Assembly (NCBI GenBank): GCA_963715575.1
Contig: OY970250.1
Coordinates: forward strand, 1,798,001-1,862,000
DNA from: AC-32 sp963715575
Lineage (GTDB): Bacteria > Actinomycetota > Thermoleophilia > Gaiellales > Gaiellaceae
Direction of reading: 5' to 3'
Length of the DNA stretch: 64,000 nucleotides
Part shown: positions 34,337 through 43,080 of the stretch, piece by piece
Numbering within the stretch: the first letter of the stretch is position 1
Layout of the letters: the number at the start of each line of letters is the position of its first letter
Notes under the pieces: generated by a model
What the model saw: the letters and a program-made list of their open reading frames with translations, nothing else
Told to the model about the DNA's origin: nothing
The model's database searches: none
Position numbers and translations under genes: made by a program

Positions 34337-37300
34337 ACGCGGACGCGCCGGGTGGCCGAGGCGGTTGCCCCGCGGCGATCGGTCACGACGGCGCGCAGGA
34401 CGTGGCCGCCTGCGCGTGCCTTGCGGGTGCGCCACGGCGTCACGAACAGGCCCTCGCTGCCGCGCTTCTCGGTGGCGATCAGGCGCTTGCCGTCGAAGAA
34501 CTTGACCGAGCGCACGCCGTGCGATGCGCCTGCGAGCACGAACAGCCCTCCGGCAGCGCACGCACGCGGGCGCGGCAGCAGCCAGGTCACGGTCGGCCGG
34601 GTGACGGCCCGCAGCCGGAAGTCGCGGAAGACCGAGTTCGGGAGGACGTTCCCGGCCTGGTCGAGGTTCTTCGACTCCTGGTAGTCGGAGGCGATCGCGA
34701 CCATCGACGTCTTGCCGACGCCGACCTTCGGCGCGCCGTCGAGCGCCCAGAGCACGAGCCCGGTGGTCGGGTCGTAGAGCGCGGCGAGCAGCAGCGTCTG
34801 CTTGTAGGCGAGCACCAGCGAGAGCGGGTCGACCCCCGCGCCGCGGTCGGTGGCGATCCCGGCGATCACGGGCCGCCCGGGCGTGACCACCTTGCTCAGG
34901 ACCGTGAAGCGCGGCGGCGTGACGTCGTTCTGCCACGCGTGCAGCAGGTACTCGCCGCGCAGCGGCTGGTCGGTGTACGGGTCGGCACGGGAGTCGAGGG
35001 CGACGAAGTAGCGGCCCTCGTGCGGGAAGTCGACCGCCGCCGCTTGGGTGTCGAAGAGGTACTCGAAGGTGAGGCCGTTGACGTTCAACGGCGTCCCTGC
35101 GTAGCCCTGGACATCGTCCTCGTTCAGCGAGCCGAGAAACCACGGCTCGACCAGCGCGTCGGGCCCGGCCGCGACCACCGCCACGCCCGCGTTCGCGACG
35201 TGCTCGCTGACGCGGACGGTGTAGACGCGCTCGGCGCCGTCCTCGTTGAACGGCTTGCCGGTGTAGAAGGGCGGCGGGCCGAAGGGCTCGGTCGGGTAGC
35301 GGTACTGGTCGACGTAGTTCGTGCCCTTGCTGGTGTCGCCGAGCTGGTTGGCCTTGATCGTGTCGCGCGGCGCCAGGCCGATCCGCGGGAACGAGACCCG
35401 GAAGTAGTACGGGATGCGGACGCGATCGCTGCCGCGGGTGAAGACGACGAAGCCGGTGTCGTCGCCGGTGGGCGCGGAGTTGACCGCCGTCGCCACGATC
35501 GGCAGGTCGACCGTGCCGCCGGGTGAGATCGTCACCGAAGAGGTCGCCGGCGCGATCGCCGCCCCGGGTGTCGCGGACTGCGGCTCGATCGAGACGCTCC
35601 AGGCACCGCCACCGGTGCCCGCGTCCGAGAGCTCGAGCAGCAGCGGCTTGCGCGCGGCGTGGTTGTCCGTGTTGAGGTAGCCGAACGACAGCGACGAGGG
35701 CGCGGCGAACAGCTTCGGGTCGTTGGTGGCCGAGACGTCGACCAGGCCGCCGCCCTCGAGCAGGACCGATGCCTCCTGCGTCCGGGCGGTGTTGCCCCAC
35801 GCGGGCTGCGCCGAGGTCATCAGCGCCGACTTGACCTGCTCCGGCGACCAGCCCGGATGCTGCTGCAGCAGCAGCGCCGCTGCGCCCGAGACGTGCGGCG
35901 CGGCCATGCTCGTGCCGTCGAAGACCGCGAACGGCGCGCCGGCGAACTCGGGCAGCGTCGAGGAGAGGATCTGCCCGCCCGGCGCGGCCACGTCGGGCTT
36001 CAGCTTGTGGTCGAAGTTCGTCGGGCCGCCCGACGAGAAGCTCACGATCATCCCGCTGCGGCCGGTCTGGATCTCCTTCGGGTCGCTGAGCGCGCTCGAG
36101 CGGAAGGTCGTGCGGCCGCCCTGGCCCGCCATGTACGCGCGCAGGTTGGCGCCGTCGAGGTCGGAGACCATCCCGGCGGGAGAGCCGAGGTCGACGGCGA
36201 TGAAGTTCGCCTCGCCGGAGCGGTTGTCGACGAGCAGCATCCCGGTCGCGCCGGCCTTGCGCACGCGCTCCATCTTCGAGACGAACGTGCAGCCGCCGCG
36301 CGAGACGAGCGCCACCATCCCGCTCAGCGAGCCGGACGGCAGCGACGTGAAGCGCGAGTCGTTCGGGTCGAACCCGGGCGGCGAGCAGACGTGGTTCTCG
36401 ACCGGCTGGCCGTTCGTGCCGGTGACAGTGCCGACGTCGACCAGCGTCTGCCCGGCGATCCAGGCCGGCGCGACGCGGACGTTGAAGGAGAAGGGGATGT
36501 GCTGCAGGTCGGCCGGCGCGCCCGGGCCGGTGACGGTCAGCTCGGTGCCGAAGACGTGCAGGTTCGAGACCGCGGCCACCGAGATCGCGGACGGCGCGTT
36601 GCTCGGCGAGCCGACGGAGCCGCCGCCGAAGTCGTCGCGGTCGTTCCCGGCCGAGATCACGGGGACGACGCCCGCCGCGGCGACGTTGTTCAGCGCGTCG
36701 ATCAGCGCGTCGTTGGCCGGGTCGACCTCGGGGCCGCCGCCCGAGAAGTTGATCACGTCCATGCCGTCGTTCACGGCCGCCTCGAAGGCGAGCACGATCT
36801 CCGGCGTGAAGGCGTCGAGCCCGCCGGTCGGCACCGGCACGTTGAAGACGCGGTAGTTCCCGATCCACGCGCGCGGCGCGATGCCGGAGAGGCCGCTGAC
36901 CGCCGGATGGTCGGGGCCCGGGGTGACCACCGTGCCGGCGACGCCGGCCGCGATGCCGGCGACGTGCGTGCCGTGGAACGAGTCCTGCCGGTTCAGCGCG
37001 AGGTGGCCCTGCCGTCCGGAGCCTGGGCCGGGGAAGGCGCGCGCGACGATCACCTTGGGCGTCGTCCACTTCTTGCCGCCCTTCGGGAAGCCGGCCGGAT
37101 ACGAGAAGCCGGCCGCGTTGAAGAACGGGTTCGTCTCGTCGACCCCGTCGTCGACGACGCCGATCTTGATCCCCTGGCCGAAGCCGCCCGTGGTCGCCCA
37201 GAACGTGTCGGTGCGGATCACCGACGGGCTCTTGTTCGTGTCGAGGTGGTAGCGGAGGCTCGGGTAGACCTTGCGGACGGCGCCGACCCGCATCAGTCGC

Positions 37301-37743
37301 GGCAGGTCGCGGTAGCGGAGGCTGACCGCGAGCCCGTCGAGGATCGTGCGGTAGCGGTACGAGATCCGCGCGCTCGGGACGGCGCGGCGGATCGTGCGGG
37401 CGGCGACGGCCTGGGCGCGCGCGAGGCGGGCGAGGTAGGCCTGCGACGAGCTGCTCGCGACGTCGAGCTGCTTGCGCCCGCCGAAGGCGAACAGGCCCGG
37501 GCCGTAGCGTTGCGCGAGCGGCGGCAGGCGCAGGCCGACGAGCACGGTCACGCGTCCCCGTGCCTGGCCGCGCGGGATGTGGAGCACGCCGTGGCGGACG
37601 CGGGTGGAGGTCGTCTCGCCGCGGTGCGGCAGGCGAATCGGGCGCAGCCCGGCGGCTGCGGCGGAAGCGGTCGCGAGGAGGAGCAGCGCCGCGAGAAGCG
37701 AGAGAAGTAGTGGGCGGCGCAAGGGCAGGAGAGTATCGGACAT
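34327..37743 (-). CDS. Large secreted subtilisin-like serine protease with PA domain
   Basis: 1138 residues with a signal peptide (LLLSLLAALLLLATASAAAA). Inhibitor I9-like propeptide region at about 60-165, then the S8 domain with Asp around 198 (IGVVDDGVD), His in GTHVAGIAAG and Ser in GTSMAAPHVSG; a PA insert (SRGGCTFVSKMERVRKAGATG) lies between. A C-terminal beta-rich region follows, ending in a VRVCR tail. Probably a broad extracellular protease. Its promoter region overlaps that of fabI: the two ATG/GTG starts are 24 nt apart. Confidence 0.92.
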   Translation of the reverse strand: MSDTLLPLRRPLLLSLLAALLLLATASAAAAGLRPIRLPHRGETTSTRVRHGVLHIPRGQARGRVTVLVGLRLPPLAQRYGPGLFAFGGRKQLDVASSSSQAYLARLARAQAVAARTIRRAVPSARISYRYRTILDGLAVSLRYRDLPRLMRVGAVRKVYPSLRYHLDTNKSPSVIRTDTFWATTGGFGQGIKIGVVDDGVDETNPFFNAAGFSYPAGFPKGGKKWTTPKVIVARAFPGPGSGRQGHLALNRQDSFHGTHVAGIAAGVAGTVVTPGPDHPAVSGLSGIAPRAWIGNYRVFNVPVPTGGLDAFTPEIVLAFEAAVNDGMDVINFSGGGPEVDPANDALIDALNNVAAAGVVPVISAGNDRDDFGGGSVGSPSNAPSAISVAAVSNLHVFGTELTVTGPGAPADLQHIPFSFNVRVAPAWIAGQTLVDVGTVTGTNGQPVENHVCSPPGFDPNDSRFTSLPSGSLSGMVALVSRGGCTFVSKMERVRKAGATGMLLVDNRSGEANFIAVDLGSPAGMVSDLDGANLRAYMAGQGGRTTFRSSALSDPKEIQTGRSGMIVSFSSGGPTNFDHKLKPDVAAPGGQILSSTLPEFAGAPFAVFDGTSMAAPHVSGAAALLLQQHPGWSPEQVKSALMTSAQPAWGNTARTQEASVLLEGGGLVDVSATNDPKLFAAPSSLSFGYLNTDNHAARKPLLLELSDAGTGGGAWSVSIEPQSATPGAAIAPATSSVTISPGGTVDLPIVATAVNSAPTGDDTGFVVFTRGSDRVRIPYYFRVSFPRIGLAPRDTIKANQLGDTSKGTNYVDQYRYPTEPFGPPPFYTGKPFNEDGAERVYTVRVSEHVANAGVAVVAAGPDALVEPWFLGSLNEDDVQGYAGTPLNVNGLTFEYLFDTQAAAVDFPHEGRYFVALDSRADPYTDQPLRGEYLLHAWQNDVTPPRFTVLSKVVTPGRPVIAGIATDRGAGVDPLSLVLAYKQTLLLAALYDPTTGLVLWALDGAPKVGVGKTSMVAIASDYQESKNLDQAGNVLPNSVFRDFRLRAVTRPTVTWLLPRPRACAAGGLFVLAGASHGVRSVKFFDGKRLIATEKRGSEGLFVTPWRTRKARAGGHVLRAVVTDRRGATASATRRVRVCR

Positions 37744-37753
37744 TCGAAAGACT

Positions 37754-37759
37754 TAGACT
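37754..37759 (+). promoter_or_regulatory. -10 box of fabI within a divergent promoter
   Basis: TAGACT 8 nt before the fabI GTG. On the other strand TAAGTC sits 6 nt before the subtilase ATG, overlapping the same bases, so the two genes' transcription starts probably compete. Confidence 0.45.
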
Positions 37760-37767
37760 CGCGCGCC

Positions 37768-38544
37768 GTGGAACGGTTTGAGGGTAAGCGCGGGCTCGTC
37801 CTGGGCGTGGCGAACCGGCGGTCGATCGCCTGGGCGATTGCGAAGCAGCTCGCCGAGGGCGGCGCGAGCCTCGCGTTCACCTACCAGGGCGAGCGGATCG
37901 AGAAGGGCGTGCGCGAGCTCGCCGAGACCGTCGATGCGCCGCTCGTGACCGCCTGCGACGTGCGGTCCGACGAGGACCTGGAGCGCGTCTTCGGCGAGGT
38001 CGGCGAGGCCTTCGGCGGGCAGCTCGACCTGCTCGTCCACTCGGTGGCGTTCGCGGCCGCCGAGGATCTCGAGGGCCGCTTCACCGACACGCCGCGCGAC
38101 CGCTTCTGGATGGCGCTCGACGTCTCCGCCTACTCCCTGGTCGCATGTGCGCGGCTGGCGGAGCCGCTGCTGGAGGCCGACGGCGGCGGCTCGATCCTGA
38201 CGATGACCTACCTCGGCGGCGAGCGCGCGGTGCCGCACTACAACGTGATGGGCGTGGCCAAGGCGACGCTCGACTCGTCGGTGCAGTACCTCGCCTGGGA
38301 CCTGGGCAAGAAGAACATTCGCGTGAACGCGATCTCCGCCGGCCCGGTGCGAACGCTGGCCGCGCGCTCGATCGCGGGCTTCCCGACGATGGAGTCGATC
38401 GTCGAGGAGCGCTCCCCGCTGCACCGCCCGATCGACGCCGACGACGTGGGCGCCGCCGGTGCCTATCTGCTCTCGGACGAGGCGAAGAACGTGACCGCGA
38501 CGACGCTCTACGTCGACGCGGGGTACCACGCGATGGGCATGTAG
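37768..38544 (+). CDS. fabI: Enoyl-[acyl-carrier-protein] reductase, FabI type
   Basis: 258 residues from GTG. The last step of fatty acid elongation, reducing enoyl-ACP with NADH. GVANRRSIAWAIAKQLAEGGA cofactor motif, HSVAFAAAEDL, MTYLGGERAVPHYNVMGVAKATL with the Tyr-x6-Lys pair, and SAGPVRTLAA. This InhA/FabI-type target protein is typical in length. Confidence 0.94.
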   Translation: MERFEGKRGLVLGVANRRSIAWAIAKQLAEGGASLAFTYQGERIEKGVRELAETVDAPLVTACDVRSDEDLERVFGEVGEAFGGQLDLLVHSVAFAAAEDLEGRFTDTPRDRFWMALDVSAYSLVACARLAEPLLEADGGGSILTMTYLGGERAVPHYNVMGVAKATLDSSVQYLAWDLGKKNIRVNAISAGPVRTLAARSIAGFPTMESIVEERSPLHRPIDADDVGAAGAYLLSDEAKNVTATTLYVDAGYHAMGM

Positions 38545-38557
38545 ATCGCTTCGATAG

Positions 38558-38581
38558 GGTCGGGTTGACTTTCACCCGACC
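38558..38581 (+). terminator. Hairpin between fabI and the hydrolase
   Basis: GGTCGGGT pairs with ACCCGACC around an 8-nt loop, 13 nt after the fabI stop and just before GGAGGGAG of the next gene. Could end fabI transcripts or act in the next gene's leader. Confidence 0.45.
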
Positions 38582-38595
38582 GGAGGGAGCTCGTC

Positions 38596-39441
38596 ATGGC
38601 GTCAATTTCCGAGCGGGAGAACCGGGAGATCGAGGCGGCCAACGCATCTGGCAACACCACCCCGGTCGTCTTCATCCACGGGCTCTGGCTGCTGCCGAGC
38701 AGCTGGGCCGGCTGGGCGGACTTCTTCAAGCAGGCCGGCTACGCGCCGCTGACGCCTGACTGGCCGGAAGATCCGCAGACGGTTGAGGGGGCCCGGGCGG
38801 AGCCGGAGGTCCTCGCCAAGAAGACCCTGAAGCAGGTCGCCGACCACACCACCGAGATCGTCAAGGCGCTGGACAAGAAGCCAGCGCTGATCGGGCACTC
38901 GACCGGAGGCTTGCTGGCGCAGATGCTCGCGGGCCGGGGCCTCTCAGCGGCCACCGTCGCGATCGACCCCGGAGTCTTCCGCGGTGTTCTGCCTCTGCCG
39001 GCCTCGGTGCTCAAGGGCGTTGGGCCGTTCCTGGTCAACCCACTCACGCGCGGCCGTGCGATCACGCTCACGTTCGACCAGTTCAGGTACGGCTGGGCGA
39101 ACGCGCTCGACGAGAAGGAGGCGAAGGAGCTCTACGACACGTTCCACGTCGCCGGCTCCGGGATCTCTCTCGTGCAGATGGGTAACGCGAACCTCAACCC
39201 GTGGACCGAGGCGAAGGTGGACACCAAGAACCCCGAACGCGGCCCCCTGCTGATCATCGACGGCGAGCAGGACCACACGGTGCCGTGGGCGATCGCGAAA
39301 GCCGCGTACAAGCGGCAGCGGCGCAATTCCGGGGTGACGGAGATCGTGAAGATGCCGAACCGAGGCCACTCCCTGACGATCGACCACGGCTGGCGCGAGG
39401 TCGCCCAGACGGCGCTCGACTTCGTCAAGCGGTTCGCCTAA
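38596..39441 (+). CDS. Alpha/beta hydrolase
   Basis: 281 residues with GGAGGGAG upstream. FIHGLWLLPSSW is the oxyanion region, GHSTGGLLAQ the nucleophile elbow (Ser in GHSTGG), IIDGEQDHTVP the acid and RGHSLTIDHGW the His. Resembles non-haem haloperoxidase-like or lipase-type hydrolases; no signal peptide. Convergent with the NmrA-like gene. Confidence 0.82.
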   Translation: MASISERENREIEAANASGNTTPVVFIHGLWLLPSSWAGWADFFKQAGYAPLTPDWPEDPQTVEGARAEPEVLAKKTLKQVADHTTEIVKALDKKPALIGHSTGGLLAQMLAGRGLSAATVAIDPGVFRGVLPLPASVLKGVGPFLVNPLTRGRAITLTFDQFRYGWANALDEKEAKELYDTFHVAGSGISLVQMGNANLNPWTEAKVDTKNPERGPLLIIDGEQDHTVPWAIAKAAYKRQRRNSGVTEIVKMPNRGHSLTIDHGWREVAQTALDFVKRFA

Positions 39442-39452
39442 GCGGTCCGTGC

Positions 39453-40205
39453 TTACTCGGACCTGGACTGGCTGAGCCAGTCCTCGAAGCGGGTCGGGGC
39501 GATGCGTGCGTTGCTGCCGGGGGTGAGGGAGTGAGCGGCGAGCTCTGCGCCGAAGTAGCGGGCGTGGACGTCGGAGGTCACGGGACGCGGGTCGTCGTTG
39601 GCGCGCAGAACCCGCCGAGCTAGCTCGTCGAGCCGGAACTGCTCGGGACCGGCCAGCTCGACGATGCCGTTCACCGGTTCGCTCACGGCGACCTCGGCGA
39701 GTGCGGCGGCGACGTCGTCGGCCGACTCCGGCTGGACGAACACGGGCGCCAGGCGGACCGTGTCGCCGTCGACGCTCGAATCGGCGATGCGCCCGATGAA
39801 CTCGAAGAACTGCGTCGCCCGGAGGATCGTGTACGGCACCGACCCGGTCTTCGCCGTCTCCTCCTGCGCAAGCTTCGCGCGGAGATAGCCGCTCTCCGGG
39901 AGTCGATCGGCGCCGACCACCGACAGCGTCACGTGGTGCTTCACACCGGCGGCGGATTCCGCGGCCAGGAGGTTCCGAGACGAGGCCTGGAAGAAGTCCA
40001 GCACCGCCGCGTCGTCCGAGTCGGGCGCATTCGCGACATCGACGACCACCTGGGCACCCTGGAGCGCTTCGGCCAGTCCTTCGCCGGTGACGGTGTTGAC
40101 GCCCGTGTCCGGCGACGCCGCGAGCGCGTCGTGGCCGGCCCGGCTCAGCTTCTCGACGAGCTTCGACCCGATCAGGCCTGTTCCGCCGATGACAACGATC
40201 TTCAT
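39453..40205 (-). CDS. NAD(P)-binding NmrA/SDR-like protein
   Basis: 250 residues. Atypical SDR: KIVVIGGTGLIGSKLVEKLSRAGHD is the dinucleotide loop, with ASSRNLLAAESAAGVKHHVTLSVVGADRL following; lacks the YxxxK pair in its usual place. Such proteins are redox sensors or reductases (NmrA, quinone reductase 2 type). ATG overlaps an upstream small membrane ORF (ATGA). Confidence 0.82.
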   Translation of the reverse strand: MKIVVIGGTGLIGSKLVEKLSRAGHDALAASPDTGVNTVTGEGLAEALQGAQVVVDVANAPDSDDAAVLDFFQASSRNLLAAESAAGVKHHVTLSVVGADRLPESGYLRAKLAQEETAKTGSVPYTILRATQFFEFIGRIADSSVDGDTVRLAPVFVQPESADDVAAALAEVAVSEPVNGIVELAGPEQFRLDELARRVLRANDDPRPVTSDVHARYFGAELAAHSLTPGSNARIAPTRFEDWLSQSRSE

Positions 40206-40363
40206 CTCGGCTCCTTTCGCTTGCGATCCGACTCACCGCCTGGCAGAAGATCAGGTGGGAGAGCCACCGGAAAGGCGGCGACGATGAAGGCGAAGAAGCG
40301 GAAGGCGCCGAGCGTATGCGCCCAAGCTGCGTCGGCGACGGTGAGGAACCCGATCCCGGCCAC
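40202..40363 (-). CDS. Small membrane protein upstream of the NmrA-like gene
   Basis: From a GTG at 40361-40363 the frame gives 53 residues with a hydrophobic hairpin (IGFLTVADAAWAHTL, FRFFAFIVAAFPVALPP) and ends in ATGA with the next gene, a sign of real coupling. The same frame stays open upstream to 40551 with coding-like sequence (ELDRATDALEHEPA, LLTALAPGLLPRLAIACFVAG) but no ATG, GTG or TTG, so the true gene may be longer and its start mutated or non-canonical. Confidence 0.4.
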   Translation of the reverse strand: MAGIGFLTVADAAWAHTLGAFRFFAFIVAAFPVALPPDLLPGGESDRKRKEPR

Positions 40364-40637
40364 GAAGCAAGCGATCGCGAGCCGCGGCAGCAGCCCTGGT
40401 GCGAGGGCGGTGAGCAGAGAGCGCGCCTGGGCCGGCCGCTCGGCGACGCTCCCTCGGCCAGTGGGTTGCTCGCTAGAAGAACGAGCTGGCTCATGTTCTA
40501 ACGCGTCTGTCGCGCGGTCGAGTTCGCAGGTCGGCCATGCTGCCGAGTCTTATTACCAGCCGCGTGCCTGAGGAATGGAATCGCTGCCGGCAGTGGGCAC
40601 TTCCAGCGGTCGAGTTCGGCCGCCTAGACTGCCCGAC

Positions 40638-40931
40638 GTGAGCGCCGTCGATCGGGTCGTTCTTGTAGCTCGGCTAAGGCCCGGCGAGCGCGAACGCGCA
40701 GAGAAGCTCCTCGCCGAAGGTTTCGAGCCGATCGTCCCTGAGGCCGTCGCTGGCTGGGCGATCTTCGTCTCGGAGAGCGAGGTCGTTTTCCTCTTCGAGG
40801 GCGGAGGTGCGCGCGAGTCGGTTCTGGCGACACTTGACGACCCAGTCATGTCGACTGCCCTCGCGCCCTGGCTTCCGCTCTTCGACGGCCCGCTCCATCG
40901 GGCGTACGAGGCGCGTTCATGGGAGCGTTGA
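40638..40931 (+). CDS. Conserved-looking small protein of unknown function
   Basis: 97 residues from GTG at 40638, 7 nt after TAGACT; an upstream in-frame ATG at 40575 is less likely. The pattern VVLVARLRPGERERAEKLL, then VFLFEGGGARESV resembles a ferredoxin-like dimeric barrel fold. No function assigned. Confidence 0.6.
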   Translation: MSAVDRVVLVARLRPGERERAEKLLAEGFEPIVPEAVAGWAIFVSESEVVFLFEGGGARESVLATLDDPVMSTALAPWLPLFDGPLHRAYEARSWER

Positions 40932-40975
40932 GCTTCCACCCACCGTTCCGGCCGATGGGCATCTAGACCGCTGCC

Positions 40976-41734
40976 GTGGGCTCCCACGACGTCATCCTCT
41001 TCCTCGCCACCTTCCTCGCCAGCGGCGTCGAGGCGGTCGAGGCGCTGACGATCGTGCTCGCGGTCGGCGTCGTGCGCGGCTGGCGCTCGACGCTGTTCGG
41101 CGTCGGCGCGGCCTCGCTCGTGCTCGCCGCGGTCATCGCCTCGCTCGGGCCGGCGCTGCAGCACATCCCGATCGGAACGCTCCGCTTCGTCGTCGGCGCA
41201 CTGCTGCTTGCCTTCGGTCTGCAGTGGCTGCGCAAGGCGATCCTGCGCGCGAGCGGCTACAAGCCGCTGCACGACGAGGCCGAGGCGTTCCAGCGCGAGC
41301 GCGTGGAGGCCGGGTCGGCCTCGCGGGAGCCGCGAGGCCGGATGGACTGGTACTCGTTCACGGTCGCCTTCAAGGGCGTTCTGCTCGAAGGGCTCGAGGT
41401 CGCCTTCATCGTCGTCACCTTCGGCGCCACCCAGGGGCAGCTCGGGCTGGCGACCGCGGCGGCTGCGGCGGCGGCTCTCGTGGTGATCGTCGCCGGCGTG
41501 GTCGTGCGCGGGCCGCTCGCACGCGTCCCCGAGAACACCCTCAAGTACGCCGTGGGCGTACTGCTCACCAGCTTCGGCATCTTCTGGGGCGGCGAGGGCG
41601 CCGGGGTCGAGTGGCCGGGCGGCGACGTCGCCATCCTCGGCGTGGTCGCGTTCATCGCCCTCGCCTCCTTCGTGCTCACGCGCGATCTCCGCCACCGGCG
41701 GGTCGAGCTCCGGCCATCGGCGGCCCAGGGATGA
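40976..41734 (+). CDS. Predicted membrane protein (COG4280-like)
   Basis: 252 residues from GTG, 6 nt after TAGACC. About seven membrane helices with two related acidic motifs inside them, GVEAVEALTIVLAVG and LLEGLEVAFIVVTFG, as in transporters made of a duplicated unit (TMEM165/LysE-like shape). Substrate unknown. Its stop overlaps the next gene by ATGA. Confidence 0.75.
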   Translation: MGSHDVILFLATFLASGVEAVEALTIVLAVGVVRGWRSTLFGVGAASLVLAAVIASLGPALQHIPIGTLRFVVGALLLAFGLQWLRKAILRASGYKPLHDEAEAFQRERVEAGSASREPRGRMDWYSFTVAFKGVLLEGLEVAFIVVTFGATQGQLGLATAAAAAAALVVIVAGVVVRGPLARVPENTLKYAVGVLLTSFGIFWGGEGAGVEWPGGDVAILGVVAFIALASFVLTRDLRHRRVELRPSAAQG

Positions 41735-41934
41735 AGTACATCCTCGCGTTCGGCCGCTTCTGGTGGGACTTCATCGTCGGCGACGACTGGCGGGTCGCGG
41801 CCGGGCTGGCCGTCGCGTTCTTCCTCACCTGGCTGCTCGAGCACGAGGGCATCAGCGCCTGGTGGTTGCTCCCGCTCGCGGTCGCACTGCTGCTCGTCGA
41901 GTCGGTCCGGCGCGAGGCGCGCAGCAGCAGCTGA
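41731..41934 (+). CDS. Small membrane protein coupled to the COG4280-like gene
   Basis: 67 residues, ATG in an ATGA overlap. One or two hydrophobic stretches (VAAGLAVAFFLTWLL, WWLLPLAVALLLV) after the polar-aromatic start KYILAFGRFWWDFIVGDDW. Likely a partner subunit of the preceding membrane protein. Confidence 0.7.
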   Translation: MKYILAFGRFWWDFIVGDDWRVAAGLAVAFFLTWLLEHEGISAWWLLPLAVALLLVESVRREARSSS

Positions 41935-41936
41935 GC

Positions 41937-42215
41937 TCAGCGCGGCTTGTCGGCCCACTCGCGCTCGGCCTCGCCCTCCATCCGCTCGAGCCGCTCGTAG
42001 TAGTCCGGGAACTCCTTCATGTGGGCGAGCGCGATCTTGCCAGTCAGGATCGGGTCGTCGTGGGTGACGTCCGTCTGCGGGTCGTGGCTGCCGTGCTCGT
42101 ACTCCACGTCCATTCCCTGGCGGAACTGCTCGAGGTCGAAGCGATTCCAGTCGACCCCGATCTCGTCGCCGACGCGCTGTGCCTCTTCGGTCGATGTGCG
42201 GCGTGTCTCAGTCAT
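41937..42215 (-). CDS. DUF5661-like small acidic protein
   Basis: 92 residues from the ATG at 42213-42215, which has AAAGGAGAGG upstream. Soluble and acidic: QRVGDEIGVDWNRFDLEQFRQGMDVEYEHGSHDPQTDVTHDD, matching the DUF5661 pattern as I recall it. Function unknown. Confidence 0.72.
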   Translation of the reverse strand: MTETRRTSTEEAQRVGDEIGVDWNRFDLEQFRQGMDVEYEHGSHDPQTDVTHDDPILTGKIALAHMKEFPDYYERLERMEGEAEREWADKPR

Positions 42216-42312
42216 GCCTCTCCTTTCTTTGGGCAGATCCATAGTGGCGCTCGCGTGGCCTGTCGGCTAGGCGTACGCTGCGCCTGCGCTCACCGACCCG
42301 AGGAGGCTCTTC

Positions 42313-43080
42313 ATGTCCACGACGACCTCGCCCAGGCTCACGGACGAGCAGCAGGCCGAGTTCCTGGAGCTCGCCAAGGAGTCCGACAGCGTCGAGCTGA
42401 AGCTGACCGTGCCCGAGTCGGACCAGGCCTCGACGGTCGCGGCGCTGGGGATGGACCCGTTGCAGGCGCAGATCCGCCAGGTCTTCTTCTTCGACACGCC
42501 CGAGCTCGCGCTCGACAAGGCCGGGGTCGTCGTCCGGGCCAGGCGGATACAGGGCAAGGGCGACGACTCGGTGGTGAAGCTGCGCCCGGTCGTTTCGGCC
42601 GAGCTCCCGGCAGAGCTGCGCGAGTCGCCGAGCTTCCGGGTCGAGGTCGACGCGCTGCCCGGCGGCTTCGTCGCCTCGGGCACGCTGAAGCGGACGCTGC
42701 GCCCGACCGCCGTGCGCGCCACGTTGGCCGGCGAGCGCCCGCTGCGGAAGCTCTTCTCGAAGGAGCAGCGCGCGTTCTACGCGGCCCATGCGCCGGAGGG
42801 AATCGCGCTGGACGACCTGACCGCGCTCGGCCCGATCTTCGTGCTCAAGGGGCGGCTCGACCCGCAGGAGCTCGGACGCCGGCTCGTGGCCGAGATGTGG
42901 ATCTACCCGGATGGCTCGCGCGTGCTCGAGCTCTCGACCCGCTGCGCCACGAACGAGGCCTTCCAGGTGGCGGCCGAGGCCCGCGCGTTCCTGACCAAGA
43001 AGGGCGTCGACCTCTCGGGCGAGCAGCAGACGAAGACGCGCAAGGCGCTGCGGCAGTTCGCGAAGCACGCGTCTGCGTGA
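42313..43080 (+). CDS. CYTH-like triphosphate tunnel protein
   Basis: 255 residues. VELKLTVPE is the N-terminal strand of charged residues of CYTH proteins, with VFFFDTPELALDKAGVVVRARR and VVKLRPV in the next tunnel strands. The family binds triphosphates or polyphosphate. Position directly before a Ppx/GppA gene (GTGA overlap) supports a polyphosphate role. No CHAD domain. Confidence 0.75.
   Translation: MSTTTSPRLTDEQQAEFLELAKESDSVELKLTVPESDQASTVAALGMDPLQAQIRQVFFFDTPELALDKAGVVVRARRIQGKGDDSVVKLRPVVSAELPAELRESPSFRVEVDALPGGFVASGTLKRTLRPTAVRATLAGERPLRKLFSKEQRAFYAAHAPEGIALDDLTALGPIFVLKGRLDPQELGRRLVAEMWIYPDGSRVLELSTRCATNEAFQVAAEARAFLTKKGVDLSGEQQTKTRKALRQFAKHASA

Noticed and set aside
33581..37069. 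1162-codon minus frame with an SDR at its end
   Set aside because: Only the last 251 codons are real; the rest is an Arg-rich shadow of the subtilase.
40663..40700. tRNA-like GTAGCTCGGCTAAGGC stretch
   Set aside because: Lies inside a protein-coding frame and has no acceptor or T-arm partner.
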